This document shows positions 1 to 11,245 of a stretch of 64,000 bases of DNA, piece after piece; the first letter of the stretch is position 1, and every line of letters begins with the position of its first letter. The position numbers and the translations under genes were made by a program. A model generated the notes under the pieces. That model searched no databases. It was not told the DNA's origin and saw only the letters and a program-made list of their open reading frames with translations. Source of the stretch: Primulina eburnea (taxonomy: Eukaryota > Streptophyta > Magnoliopsida > Lamiales > Gesneriaceae); assembly GCF_022965805.1 (NCBI RefSeq), contig NC_133109.1, forward strand, positions 4,441,869-4,505,868. Reading direction: 5' to 3'.

Positions 1-659
1 GTTGGGCCATGGGGAGGTAATGGAGGGACAGATTGGGATGATGGAAGTTACGACGGAGTTAGGGAAATCACTGTCGTTTATGCTCGTTGCATCGACTCGA
101 TAACCGTAGTGTATGACAAGAATGGTAAGCCCGTCTCAGCAGAAAAGCATGGAGGTGGTGGGGGCAATAACTCTGCTGAGGTAAACTCAGTTACTCGTTT
201 CTTTAATCTTTTTGGATGCATTCTATTAAGCTCCTGCCTATGTTTGATCTAATTACTTTTGAAACGGACCTTGTACATATATGGGACCCAAGATCAAGTT
301 GCAGTTTCCGGAGGAATTCTTGACAGTCCGTGAGCGGCCATTACAGCCCGGTGGTTCGTGGTGGCAGCCATGTTATCCGGTCCGTCACATTTAAGAGTAA
401 CCGAAGAACATATGGACCTTTTGGAGTGGAAGAAGCAACCCCATTCTCTTTACCTATGGAAGGGGGGCAGATTGTAGGATTCAAAGGGAGGAGCGGTTGG
501 TATCTAGATGCCATTGGTTTCCATATTTCGCGAACCAAAACAACCAAAATCATGCAGAAGGTTCAACAGAGGTTAAGAAGACTCACCAGCACCGTGTCGC
601 TCGCTGGCCCTAGAGATGGCGAAGAAGCTAGAACCAAACCTTTGAAGTCTCTGGTGTAG
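1..659 (+). pseudogene. Jacalin-related lectin, 3' part, frame disrupted
   Basis: Carbohydrate-binding jacalin-domain protein, 5' end outside the window. Exon 1 (1-180) encodes WGGNGGTDWDDGSYDGVREI and the following strand, and ends in phase 0 before a GTAAAC donor. An AG at 291-292 opens exon 2, whose residues IKLQFPEEFLT continue the family pattern. One extra base near 326-329 then shifts frame, and the rest of the domain (SGHYSPV, then TFKSNRRTYGPFGVEE and GFKGRSGWYLDAIGFH) is read from 330 to the stop at 657-659. A second AG at 325-326 would give an in-frame splice to SVSGHY but would drop about 11 residues of the fold. The C-terminal tail after the domain is basic and unremarkable. It is either a recent pseudogene, a gene rescued by the downstream acceptor, or a sequencing error. 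The family call is firm; the functional state is not. Confidence 0.8.
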
Positions 660-1065
660 AACAAACATCAGATAATCTGTAATAAGGCCTAAACTAAAGT
701 ATCCCAAGTCGAAAGATTGGGACAAGATAAATGGACACTTGAGAGTTTCTGTTGTAGCAATGTGTATCATTTTGTGTTCGTTTTTTTCTGTCAAACGAAT
801 ATAAATATCAATACGAATTCATTTTTATATCTCTACCAACACTTTATCGGGGACAAAAATAAATTTTAGGAGGGCACGTGAAAAACTATAATTATCACTC
901 ACAATTAACATCCTTGTTCGGATGAACAAATTCCATTTATTAAAAAAGTAAATATTGACTAGTTAAAAAAAAAAGCTTCGTAATCGAATATCAATGTCTC
1001 GAGTTTTAATCTCAATGCTAGAATCACTGGAGAGTGGTGAAAAAAAAATACTCCACGATCAGTCA

Positions 1066-1073
1066 TATATATA

Positions 1074-1111
<38 letters not shown>
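1066..1111. repeat. (TA)n microsatellite
   Basis: Near-pure alternating TA over about 46 bases, interrupted once by a TT step near 1080. Confidence 0.9.
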
Positions 1112-1115
<4 letters not shown>

Positions 1116-1136
1116 ATAAATATTATTAGAACACCC

Positions 1137-1192
1137 ACATTGGTGCATTAATGGGTAATTATTAACATCAATTAACATTCATGCACCAATGT
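1137..1192. repeat. Short inverted repeat (MITE-like hairpin)
   Basis: Arms of 17 bases at 1137-1153 (ACATTGGTGCATTAATG) and 1176-1192 pair with one mismatch around a 22-base AT-rich loop. Size and AT loop resemble a small MITE or a remnant of one; no clear TSD was found. Confidence 0.5.
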
Positions 1193-1315
1193 AGATATAT
1201 AGATTATTAATCTTGGCTGCTATGTCAGAATGAAAATTCATCAGTATTAATCTCATTAATTCACATACTTTTTTTTTTTAAAGGACAAAAGAGTCAAAGT
1301 GCTCTTTTGACTATA

Positions 1316-3602
1316 CTAGTATTTAACCTGTGCGATGCACGGGATGATATTATTAAAAATTAGTGAAAAATGAATAGACATGTAAATTTAAAAATAATAT
1401 AATTATAAAAATTATTTTTCGCTAATTTAATTTTTTTAAAAATATAAAGCACGTTGATTAATTTTTTGGCTAATAATCACTATCATATATCAAAATTTTA
1501 GATTGCATTAATTAGTCTTTGTCAATGACATGATGCTTATCATGTTTAGTGTATTGATGTCGACCACCAACCTTAATACATATTTAATTTTTTAATTTTT
1601 GAGAAGTTATATATTATTATTTTTTAACATGTGATAAAAAATATTTTAAAATCAAATTCAATAAAATTAATGAGAAATACTTTTTTTTTTAAATTCAATA
1701 ATTTCATCTAAATTCACGTTCACAAACAATTTTGTGACATGACACGTGTTTGACACATTTGAATGATAATAATAATTGTTTCATCAATATCTTTATCCAA
1801 ATAGGTTTTGACTTTATCTACAAAATCTCTTCATAATATACACAACAGCCTATTATTCCTAAAGAAATGAAATATGCTACTATAAATAAATTATGTATAA
1901 ACCATAAAATTTATTTTATTAACATTTACTATGTGTATTCCAAAACAATATCAATGAATTTTATAATGTGTCTTCTAATAAGATGCGTACTTTCTTTAGA
2001 ATTGGTTTAATTATTTCTATTACGGGTCATTTATAGTATCATGTATTCGTGAATTTTGTAATATAGAAGAAAATTATCACATTAGTAAATACGTAATAAT
2101 TAAAATTTTGTACAAATAGAAGAATAATATTTTTGTTTACTTCTCGATCATGAAAGTCAGATTTCAAACTTAATGTCTCGTTGTTTCCATATGTAGTTAG
2201 TTCATAACAACAAACAAATCTAAATGTAAACGAAAATTACATCTGGAAAGAATTCAACTCAGATATGGTCCTGAAAAGATGAGTCATTTCAGAATTCAAT
2301 TTTGGAGTAGATAAATTTAGTAAGATAAATAGAGTAAAATTGATTTTTAATATAATATGCAATATTCAATTATTTATAATTTAAAATTCAAATAAGACAT
2401 CTCAAAGGACAAAAATTAAACACTGGATGCTTTTGACAGAACTATATCATACATTAACTCTTTGAAATTATGGAAATATCGAGTTGCATGCATTGGGTGT
2501 CAATATTTCTGATTATTGAGGGTAATATACATGTTTATTGAGGATAATTTAATGTTCATTTGAAACTCTTTTGAATCTATATATTTTAATTTTCTTGGGC
2601 TCTCTGGTTTGAATGTTCAAGAAGACAATTCAAGATATATAATATACATATGATTTTGGAAGATAACTACAATACATTAATTCTTTCAAATTAAGATAAT
2701 ATCGAAATAATATGCATTTGAGATAAAAAATTTATTACTATTAAATGATAATTTAATGTCCATTGGAAAACCTTGTTATACTGATAACTTTTAATACTCA
2801 ACCAATTTTATTTTTAGAAATTTAAATTAACTAATTAAATATTATATTTCTTTTTTATTAAGTAATTTGGACAGGAAATTACTTAAAATAGCAAAATATA
2901 TTTTTGAATGATTTATCTCATGAGTGATACTGAATATTGCAATCATTTGTATTTTAAATTTATTTTACATTTTTTATAAAATTTATTGATATAATCAATG
3001 CAAATTTTTTAATATAATTTATGTTTTCAATAGAGTTTAGTTTCAGTTTGAATAAAAAAACAAAAAAAACATATAATACATAAATCACATTTGAATTAAT
3101 ATAAAAATTAATTAAATTCAAAATTGAATTAAATAAATTGATATAATCAATGCAAGCAACAATTGAAGTGATCATTTATTACAGTACATATATTTCAATA
3201 TTCATGATATATCTTTCTTTTTTAGAAATGATATTTTGAATGAGAATTATTATTTTTGCAAAAACTCTGCATACATACATACATACATACATAGTAACAC
3301 AAAATCATATCACTAATTAAATTGATTGATATAATCAATGCAAAATTTTTAATGTAATTTATGTTTTCAATAGAGACTTTTAAATTTAAATATAATACAT
3401 AAATTATATTTGAATTAATTTAAAAATAAATTAAATTCAAAATTGAACTAAATGAATTGATATAATTGCAAACATTAATTGAAGTTATCATTTATCGCAA
3501 TACACATATTTCAATATTTTTGATGCATATTTCTTTTTTTAGAAATGATATTTTGGCGGAAAATTACTATTTTTGACAAAACTCTGTTTATATATATATA
3601 GA
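1316..3602 (-). mobile_element. Putative non-autonomous Helitron (B)
   Basis: Read on the minus strand the 3' end shows Helitron hallmarks: a GC-rich stem (1327-1333 with 1337-1343, loop GAT, one G-T pair) then seven bases and CTAG (1316-1319), with host A at 1315. A possible 5' TC end lies at 3601-3602, followed by host T at 3603, but it sits in TA-rich sequence and is weak. No Rep/helicase coding was seen. The 3' terminus is credible, the exact length is not. Confidence 0.4.
2978..3600. repeat. Imperfect ~320 bp tandem duplication
   Basis: Copy 1 (about 2978-3288) and copy 2 (about 3319-3600) share long blocks such as TTGATATAATCAATGCAA, TTTATGTTTTCAATAGAG and AGAAATGATATTTTG in the same order. 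An ACAT microsatellite (3270-3292) closes copy 1 and a TA microsatellite closes copy 2. No coding is seen. Confidence 0.75.
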
Positions 3603-3678
3603 TATATATATATATATATTTTATTTTGTTCTGAAAAATAAATCCTTCCAAAAAAATTTAGTTTATTTAGAAAGCAAA

Positions 3679-4230
3679 TGTGGGGACCCGGGCTCTAACT
3701 CAGTTTTTTTTTAGATTAAATGGATCTGTGAGAAAATGTGGGTCAAATTTTCGCTTTTTTAACATTAATTCAAATGTATATAAACAAACACAAAGTCTGT
3801 ATTTATTTATTACAACACACGTAATATACATATCTCGTGTTATTCAAATTCTACAAACCAGTCTTTAAATACATTACATATCAAATGTACAAACTACTAG
3901 TTCATCTGCCATGCCCGAGATCACCACGCTATGTCCATCTCTCATCTCTGTCGCGACCCAGATCCTGTCCCACCTGTTGTTATGCACACGTACAGACATA
4001 ACAACAGCCGAAAAATCCGATGAGAACAAATCCCAGTATAAAACATGTATACATGCATATGCATAATAAAATCATAAACACAATGTCATGCATGTAACAT
4101 AATCATAGGTCCCATAGTCTATGAAACCAATTTATAAAATCATGCAATGCAAATCAAATAATGTCTCGACTCAACTCGACTCTACTCTAGGGATCCCGGT
4201 GTGAATAAGACGTCACTGTCTGTCACCTAC
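3679..4230 (-). repeat. G3 3' LTR, distal part
   Basis: Matches 24009-24560 closely. It ends at the insertion point of G1, where the TSD CCTAC (4226-4230) abuts the G1 terminus. It contains an 11-bp perfect stem (3974-3984 with 3997-4007). Confidence 0.93.
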
Positions 4231-4524
4231 TGTAAGGCCCAAGAATCTAATTACCGTAATCTGAAATGATTTGGGTATAATTACCGTAATTTAAGATTAA
4301 TCTGGAATGATTTATTGATCAATTGACATGATTGAGGTTATAGGAACTCAAATGAAGAAGCCGTGCATTGTTACATTATAAGCGAAGATGTTCAACCGAA
4401 CATCTCAAGATGTTCGGCCGAACATCTCGGCGCATATGCGCGAGATAAGTCGCGCATATGCGCGACCTGTCCAGAAGGATCGGCGCATATGCGCGACGTA
4501 GAGGGCGCATATGCGCGGGAGGGA
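4231..4524 (+). repeat. G1 truncated 5' LTR
   Basis: Aligns with 15839-16132, then breaks in the middle of the GCGCATATGCGC array (GGGA, then TAAG instead of CAGT). Confidence 0.92.
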
Positions 4525-6038
4525 TAAGAATGAGATCGAGTTAGAGTATATGGTAGCTGATATTGTACTGGTTTTGTCTGATTTTGGGACTGCGTTACTA
4601 AGATTGATATGCTAACCAAGTACAGAACTACCCTGGGTTCATTCCAGAACATGGTGAGAATCGAACCTGAGATGGCCAAGGGATGAATATTGTACGATAA
4701 GGATTCTAGATTGAGAATTCCTTTGATAATTCGTACTAGCTATGATTCGATTAGTACAGAAAGGAGCAGAATGACTCCTTATGTATTCAGTTGATTTACT
4801 GAAATTGAGTCTATCATTGGCTGATTTACCAATGATATGAAAGTTATTAATGTTTTCTCTGATAAGACTTCAGATCTGATTCCAATCAGAGAGATTGATT
4901 TTAGCCTGGAATCGGATTGAATATTGATGCTTATTCTGAATAAGTGTTTAAGACAGATTGTAGACAATGGAGATTACATTGTACCGTCCGAACCAGAGCT
5001 GATGTTGAAACGTTAGCAGTTCAAAAAGCTGATTAGAATGGTTAGAACTCAATATCGATAGTCAAAACAGAGTGTCGATCAGAGTAACAGATACGTGATT
5101 TTGTATTTTGTATGAGATTGATTATTCTGTGATGTCAGATGTGTCAGAATTGTACAGCAAAGATTGATAGTGATAGTCAGAGCCGAATACCAGGTAGGTA
5201 TTTTCTTTTTAATTTATGTTATTAACTGATTGTATATGTCAAATAGTTCGAATCAGAAAAGAAAGATAGTGTCAGAAACTTACAGTAATGGATTCGGTGT
5301 TCAGTCTGATGATTGAGACTGTATTGTATTCGGACAGATAGTTGAGACATAGACATATGAGATCAGTTATAACAGAAATGTCAGAAATGTATTGAAATGT
5401 TGGCAGAAATTGTACTGATATGTCTAAATCGCTAACATAAAAGATAGAAAGATAGAAATCAGAAGATTTATTACAGAATTGTATAGTTCTAAATAGAAAT
5501 GGGAGTACATTTCTATGGCTTTCGTAATGAAATTACCGCCATTTTCTACAGATTGTGATATAATATGATTGTGATTGACAGATTGTTCAATCTATAATCT
5601 ATTAGTTTGTACAAGATAACGTACAAACATGACCAGATGACATAGATCGATGTCAGAGAAGTGGTCAGAAAGATCAGAATGCCACAGTAGACTATGTCAG
5701 ATTGTGATTTTGCTTGAGATTGTATTCGTGACAGAATGTATCACGAGCTTTCTTCTAGATTGTTTTACAGATTGGCAGACTGTCAGAATGTATTATCCAG
5801 ATATTAGAAGATTTTTATACAGCTTTAGTGCTGGATGTTAGCACTAATTGATATGACTTATTATCATGAAGTGAGAATAGCTACTAAGACAGTTCAGAAG
5901 AACAGATGTCATAACCAACATCGGATGATGATGATTGGTATTTAAGGTCGAGGATTGAATATGTCCTAGATTGAGAGCAGCAGATTTAATGATGGTTGGC
6001 TGTATTGAATCATTATAAAATATGGAGTGGTTTATACG
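4525..6038 (+). other. G1 internal remnant, no recognisable coding
   Basis: AT-rich, stop-dense sequence with no gag, protease, reverse transcriptase or integrase motif that I could recognise in any frame. It may be an eroded pol or the non-coding body of a non-autonomous derivative. The TSD GATGT of the solo LTR follows at 6039-6043. Confidence 0.6.
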
Positions 6039-6135
6039 GATGTTGTTGGAAACTGAATTCTGGAGTTTGACAAAACATAAACCAATCAACTAAACCAACT
6101 AATACATGAAAGCATATTCGGCAGCTGAACATTCA

Positions 6136-8035
6136 TGTAAGGACCGTGTATCGTATTATCGTAAATCCTACGTGATTATCGATAATTTATGAAATTGTCA
6201 TATGATTATGTATTTGATGTATATTATGACAATGAAATTGAGAAATGAATATTGTATATAAATGGATGTTGTACGAATTTGATTTGAACGGCCGAAGCGC
6301 CCGAGATTTAATTACTGTCATCAGACGTTGATTAATTGATAAAATTGAGGTTATAGGAACTCAAATGAAGAAGCAGGGCATCGTTAAAATATAAGCCAAG
6401 ATGTTGTACCGAACATCTCAAGATGTTGGACCAAACATCTCGCGCCCGAACGGTAGAAAAGGACCGCCCGAGCGCCAATTTTACTTCTGGGGCAGAATGT
6501 TTGGCGCCCGAGCGGTAGATTATTACCGCCCGAGCGCGAAGGAGATGTTCGGCTGAACATCTCGACAGAAACTGCCGCGCCCGAGCGGTAAGTTTTAACC
6601 GCCCGAGCGCGAGAGGCGGTGAGATAAGCTTAAATTCTTCTCTTTCCTTCCTCCGATAGTTAATCTCAACAATTTCGAGGGAACACGAGAGATTTTCATT
6701 TTCTTTTGTATAAATCGACTTCGAAACGCCGTCTAAACGCGAAACAAATTATATATTTGTTATCTGCACGTCGAGGGCTTCAGACTGAGGTAATTTTCTT
6801 CTGGTTTCAGCAGCTTTAAATATCACAGTGCTGGAATAGCATGTATTTGAAGTTGAATTTCTGATATGTAGTAGAATATCCGACAATAAACTCGTATTCG
6901 AAGTCGGAATTGAATTATGATATGATTTTGATTTGATATGAATTTTTGAAGTTTCAAATGATATTTGAAACTCATATTATTGATTTTGAAGTATGTTATT
7001 GATTGAAATGAATATGTTATTGATGTAGATAGAGTGTTATATCAATATCTTCAGGCTACATCAACTGGAACGAAGAATTGAGGTATGTTGCGACCGGGTA
7101 ACATACGACATGTATCTGTATTATATGATATATGTCGATTTGATTGGATTGATTGGATTGGAATACGTGTCTATGTGCCTATTTGTTGATTTGATGTGGC
7201 ATACAAGACATTGAGATTGGAGTGTCGATGTATAAAATAAATGTTTTGTTAACACACATCATTTTATGCATACATCGATACATGACATGCACGTTGAGCT
7301 ATGATCCTTGGATACCCTGATATGATTTGATTGGATTCCGGGGTTTGTGAACACAATGCTATGTTTGGTATTACATGACCCTTAAAACATAGACAATTGT
7401 GGCCCCATATGATTGGATATGAGATGTGGGATTGATGGCGCTTCGTCGACGCTATCATATGTGTATTCCCATATCGGCCGGTGTGCCAGCTCGAGCATTG
7501 ATTTGATTTGATAGCGATTCGATTGATTCTGACATGTGCTCAGTGGATGGGCATTTGACCCTATACCTCCACGACATACATGCATTGCATACCATATATC
7601 ATTGTTTAGATATCTGTGGTATATATGATTGGTTGTTCCATACGGAGCTTTGCTCACCCCCAAGGGGGGCTGTTGTTGTCTTTGTGTGTGGACAATGGCA
7701 GGTACTCCAGGATATCAGGAGACCGGAGAGGGTACTTCTGGAGGGAGCCACAGCTTGGGCTGAGGTTTATGTTTATGTCTTGTTCCCAGTATATGTATAT
7801 ATATATCTATATACCGGGGCATGTCCCGAGGATAGGAGATGTTTGTATGTGATTGGTTTTGATTATGTGTGGGCGTGTTTTATGTTTTTGAATTTAAATA
7901 CTATTTTTAGTATTTAAATATCAGAAAAGATATTTTGGGCTCATTGTAAAGAAATTTTAAACTCGTTTTCCGCTGTGATTACTTAATCCTAATCAGATTG
8001 TGTTGTAATAACGATTAGGAGCTAAGGGCCCCACA
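6136..8035 (+). repeat. G2 5' LTR
   Basis: Begins TGTAAGGACC and ends GGGCCCCACA. It contains the CpG-rich array (6441-6612) and a TATA-like box TATAAAT at 6710-6716. A reading frame over 7534-7917 is LTR sequence and is not a gene. Confidence 0.95.
6441..6612 (+). promoter_or_regulatory. CpG-rich near-palindromic array in G2 5' LTR
   Basis: Units of the type CGCCCGAGCGGTA alternate with TACCGCCCGAGCGCG, spaced by short AT stretches, about 100 bases upstream of TATAAAT. A GATGTTCGGCTGAACATC near-palindrome lies inside. Its position suggests a U3 enhancer or methylation target; the function is inferred. Confidence 0.55.
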
Positions 8036-8040
8036 CAGTA

Positions 8041-8052
8041 TGGTATCAGAGC
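8041..8052 (+). other. G2 primer binding site
   Basis: TGGTATCAGAGC, the standard site complementary to the 3' end of plant initiator Met-tRNA, five bases after the 5' LTR. Confidence 0.93.
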
Positions 8053-8245
8053 ATAGCTGGGAATGCTCTATTGAGTCTTGTGTACACTTGAATAGGCACA
8101 AATGAACTGTGCGTATGTGTTTGACTTATTTGTATTACTTGCTCTTATGTGCTTTGATTTGAGTAAGTATTTGATGAGATGATGATATGAGATGATGAGA
8201 TTATGAAATTGATATTGATCTGTGATATTCATCATTGATTTGTAG

Positions 8246-11245
8246 ATGGATCACACAGATGAAGTTGCGAGTAGTAATACTGAGAGGATGGTTGGACAAT
8301 TTGAAGGATTGTCCATGGATGTTGTGATGGCCCGATTCCAGGATCTGAAACCACCGAGGTTCTTTGGCACCGAGAGTGCTGAAAGAGCTGAGGCCTGGCT
8401 GAAGGACATTGAGCATTTGTTTAATATTGTTGAGTATTCTAAAGCTCGGAGACTGAAACTCGCTTTATATCAGTTGAAGGACCGAGCTAAATCTTGGTGG
8501 GAAGCCGCTGAGATTGGATTGAAAGAAGCCGGGACTGAAGTCACATGGGATGTCTTCAAGGCCCAGTTTTTAGAGCAGTATTCTCCTCCTTCTTATTATA
8601 CTGCACATGAGAATGAATTTAATAATCTGCAGCAGGGAACGATGTCTGTTGCGGAGTATGCTTCAAAATTTTCTACTCTGTTGAAGTATGCACCTCACGT
8701 GGCTGGGAATGCGAGGGCAAAATATAACAGGTTTGTAAATGGTTTGCATCCTGTTTTATATACATATGTTGTTTCTGGATTGCCTACCAGCTACGCAGAG
8801 GCAGTTGAACGAGCCAAGGCAGCCGAGGCTGGACTTAGGAGAGGAGGTCCACAGTATACTCCTCCACCACCGGTGTCAGCTCAGCAGCCTACTTTGCGAC
8901 CGAGGGGTAAGAAGTTCAAGAAGACTGGCTTTGCTTCTTCGTCTTCTTCGAGTTCAAGTGGATCACAGCGAGGGAGTCCTATGATTGCTCCCTATTGTAG
9001 TCATTGTGGCGGCAAACATACTATCGAGCAGTGTCGAGGTATGTCTGGTACTTGTTATCAATGTGGGCAGGAAGGCCATTTCTCTCGAGTATGTCCGAAC
9101 AGGGGTACGACTTCTGCTCAACCCCAGCCAGGATTTAGAGGTGGCCCTAGTATGATGAGACCTTCTGTTCCTGTTCCATCTTTTCAGCAGTCTAGTGTCC
9201 CACGATATCGAGGACCGGGTGGTCAGAGTGCCCAAGTTCCTCCTCAAGTGAGAGTGTATGCCATGACTGAGGATCAGGCGAGAGAAGCTCCTGGTGGCGT
9301 GATTGCAGGTATTTGCACGCTTTGCGATTATCCTGCACGTGTTTTATTTGATACAGGGGCATCTCATTCATTCATATCTCATGTATTTGTTGCATCTCAC
9401 GATATTGAGTGTACCCCGTGGTATGATACTTTGTCGATAGCCACGCCAGCAGAGAAGATTATTTTGTCTGAGAAAGTTGTGCATAATTATGTATTGATAT
9501 ATGAGGATAATGTGATATTTCTGAATCTGATTGTCCTCCCAATGCACGACTTTGATTGTATTGTTGGCATGGATATCTTGATGACAAATCGAGCTACTGT
9601 TGATTGTTGTCACGGAGTGGTTCGATTTCGACCGATTGATGGACCTAAGTGGAATTTTTATGGCAAGGGTTCCCAAGCCAAAATTCCATTGGTATCTTCT
9701 TTGGAAATGTCTCGATTGTTGACTAGCGGAGATGAGGGTTATCTTATCTACGCTATTGATGTTTCGAAGAAAGAGCCTTCTTTATCTGAGATTCCTGTGG
9801 CGAAAGAGTTTCCGGATGTATTTCCCGATGAGATTCCTGATTTTCCTCCTCATCGAGAAGTTGAGTTTAGTATTGATCTTGTACCGGGAACTGCGCCTAT
9901 ATCTAAAGCTCCTTATCGCATGGCACCCCTGGAATTGAAAGAATTGAAAGAACAATTACAAGATCTTCTCGATAAGGGATATATTCGACCGAGTGTATCA
10001 CCTTGGGGAGCTCCAGTTTTATTTGTTCGAAAGAAAGATGGTACTATGCGAATGTGTATCGATTATAGGCAGCTGAATCGGGCTACTGTGAAAAACAAGT
10101 ACCCACTTCCGCGTATTGATGATTTATTTGATCAGCTTCAGGGTACTTCAGTATACTCGAAGATTGATCTTCGTTCTGGGTATCATCAAGTACGAGTTCG
10201 AGGCGAATATGTGCCCAAAACTGCTTTTCGTACGAGGTATGGCCATTATGAATTCTCGGTTATGCCTTTTGGTCTTACGAATGCTCCTGCTATCTTTATG
10301 GATTTAATGAATCGGGTCTTTCGAGATTATCTTGACCGATTCGTTATTGTATTTATCGATGATATTCTCGTGTATTCGAAATCGAAGAAGGAGCATGCTG
10401 AACATCTGAGACTGGTACTTCAGACTCTTCGTACTAGTCATCTGTATGCCAAATTGTCCAAATGTGAATTCTGGATGGACAAAGTGGTATTTCTGGGCCA
10501 CGTCATTTCGAGACATGGCATATCTGTTGATCCTTCGAAGGTCGAAGCGGTATTGAATTGGCCGAGACCTACGAATGTTCCTGAGATCCGTAGCTTCATG
10601 GGTTTAGCTGGATATTATCGTCGTTTTATTGAGGGATTTTCGAAGATAGCTAAACCTATTACTCAACTGACACAGAAGAATCAGCGATTCATTTGGTCAG
10701 ATGAATGTGAAGCTAGTTTTCTTGAATTGAAGACGAGATTGACCACAGCACCTGTGCTTACTATTCCCTCAGGTACCGGAGGATTTGTGGTTTGTACAGA
10801 TGCGTCTGGTAAAGGGTTGGGCTGTGTTCTGATGCAACATGGCAAAGTGGTTGCTTATGCGTCTCGTCAATTGAAATCTCATGAAACACGTTATCCTGTT
10901 CATGATCTCGAATTGGCTGCCATTGTATTTGCTTTGAAGATCTGGCGCCATTATCTGTACGGAGAAAAGTTTGTTATTTATTCGGACCATAAAAGTCTGA
11001 AATATCTCTTTTCTCAATCTGATTTGAATATGAGGCAACGCAGGTGGATGGATCTCTTGAAAGATTTTGATTGTGAGATTCAATATCACCCTGGATCGGT
11101 GAATGTTACTGCGGATGCCTTGAGTCGTAAAGTGCATGATTCTGTTTTAGCTTCTATCAATGTCGCCAAGGTACATGAGGATATATGTACTTCTGGTTGG
11201 ACTTTTCACTCGAATTGGAATTCTGTCACTGTATCAGCATTGTAA
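8246..11245 (+). CDS. G2 gag-protease-RT-RNase H, ends at premature stop
   Basis: A 999-residue open frame giving the structural and most enzymatic parts of the element. Retrotransposon gag occupies about residues 30-170 ([12 protein letters not shown] and preceding WW motif). A CCHC knuckle [14 protein letters not shown] is at 270-283. The aspartic protease motif DTGA begins at D369. Reverse transcriptase spans about 560-740 with FIDD at 703-706, and RNase H starts near D852 (CTDASGKG). The frame closes at TAA 11243-11245 where the related G3 element has a glutamine in the same context (IQVEP), so the stop looks like CAA to TAA. The same frame stays open again from 11246. The start is the first ATG after the leader. 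Capsid assembly, cleavage and cDNA synthesis are known roles of these domains. Confidence 0.93.
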   Translation: MDHTDEVASSNTERMVGQFEGLSMDVVMARFQDLKPPRFFGTESAERAEAWLKDIEHLFNIVEYSKARRLKLALYQLKDRAKSWWEAAEIGLKEAGTEVTWDVFKAQFLEQYSPPSYYTAHENEFNNLQQGTMSVAEYASKFSTLLKYAPHVAGNARAKYNRFVNGLHPVLYTYVVSGLPTSYAEAVERAKAAEAGLRRGGPQYTPPPPVSAQQPTLRPRGKKFKKTGFASSSSSSSSGSQRGSPMIAPYCSHCGGKHTIEQCRGMSGTCYQCGQEGHFSRVCPNRGTTSAQPQPGFRGGPSMMRPSVPVPSFQQSSVPRYRGPGGQSAQVPPQVRVYAMTEDQAREAPGGVIAGICTLCDYPARVLFDTGASHSFISHVFVASHDIECTPWYDTLSIATPAEKIILSEKVVHNYVLIYEDNVIFLNLIVLPMHDFDCIVGMDILMTNRATVDCCHGVVRFRPIDGPKWNFYGKGSQAKIPLVSSLEMSRLLTSGDEGYLIYAIDVSKKEPSLSEIPVAKEFPDVFPDEIPDFPPHREVEFSIDLVPGTAPISKAPYRMAPLELKELKEQLQDLLDKGYIRPSVSPWGAPVLFVRKKDGTMRMCIDYRQLNRATVKNKYPLPRIDDLFDQLQGTSVYSKIDLRSGYHQVRVRGEYVPKTAFRTRYGHYEFSVMPFGLTNAPAIFMDLMNRVFRDYLDRFVIVFIDDILVYSKSKKEHAEHLRLVLQTLRTSHLYAKLSKCEFWMDKVVFLGHVISRHGISVDPSKVEAVLNWPRPTNVPEIRSFMGLAGYYRRFIEGFSKIAKPITQLTQKNQRFIWSDECEASFLELKTRLTTAPVLTIPSGTGGFVVCTDASGKGLGCVLMQHGKVVAYASRQLKSHETRYPVHDLELAAIVFALKIWRHYLYGEKFVIYSDHKSLKYLFSQSDLNMRQRRWMDLLKDFDCEIQYHPGSVNVTADALSRKVHDSVLASINVAKVHEDICTSGWTFHSNWNSVTVSAL

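Larger units (their letters stand above)
660..1315. other. AT-rich 3' flank of lectin gene
   Basis: No coding signal. It holds the lectin 3' untranslated region, an AT microsatellite and a short hairpin listed separately. Confidence 0.6.

Noticed and set aside
7264..7917. Several frames of 60-130 codons
   Set aside because: Repeated almost identically at 13943-14531 because both are LTR copies of G2; no motif seen.
8041..8052. tRNA gene fragment
   Set aside because: This and the like sites at 23992, 49061, 51289 and 57701 are primer binding sites; no tRNA fold around them.
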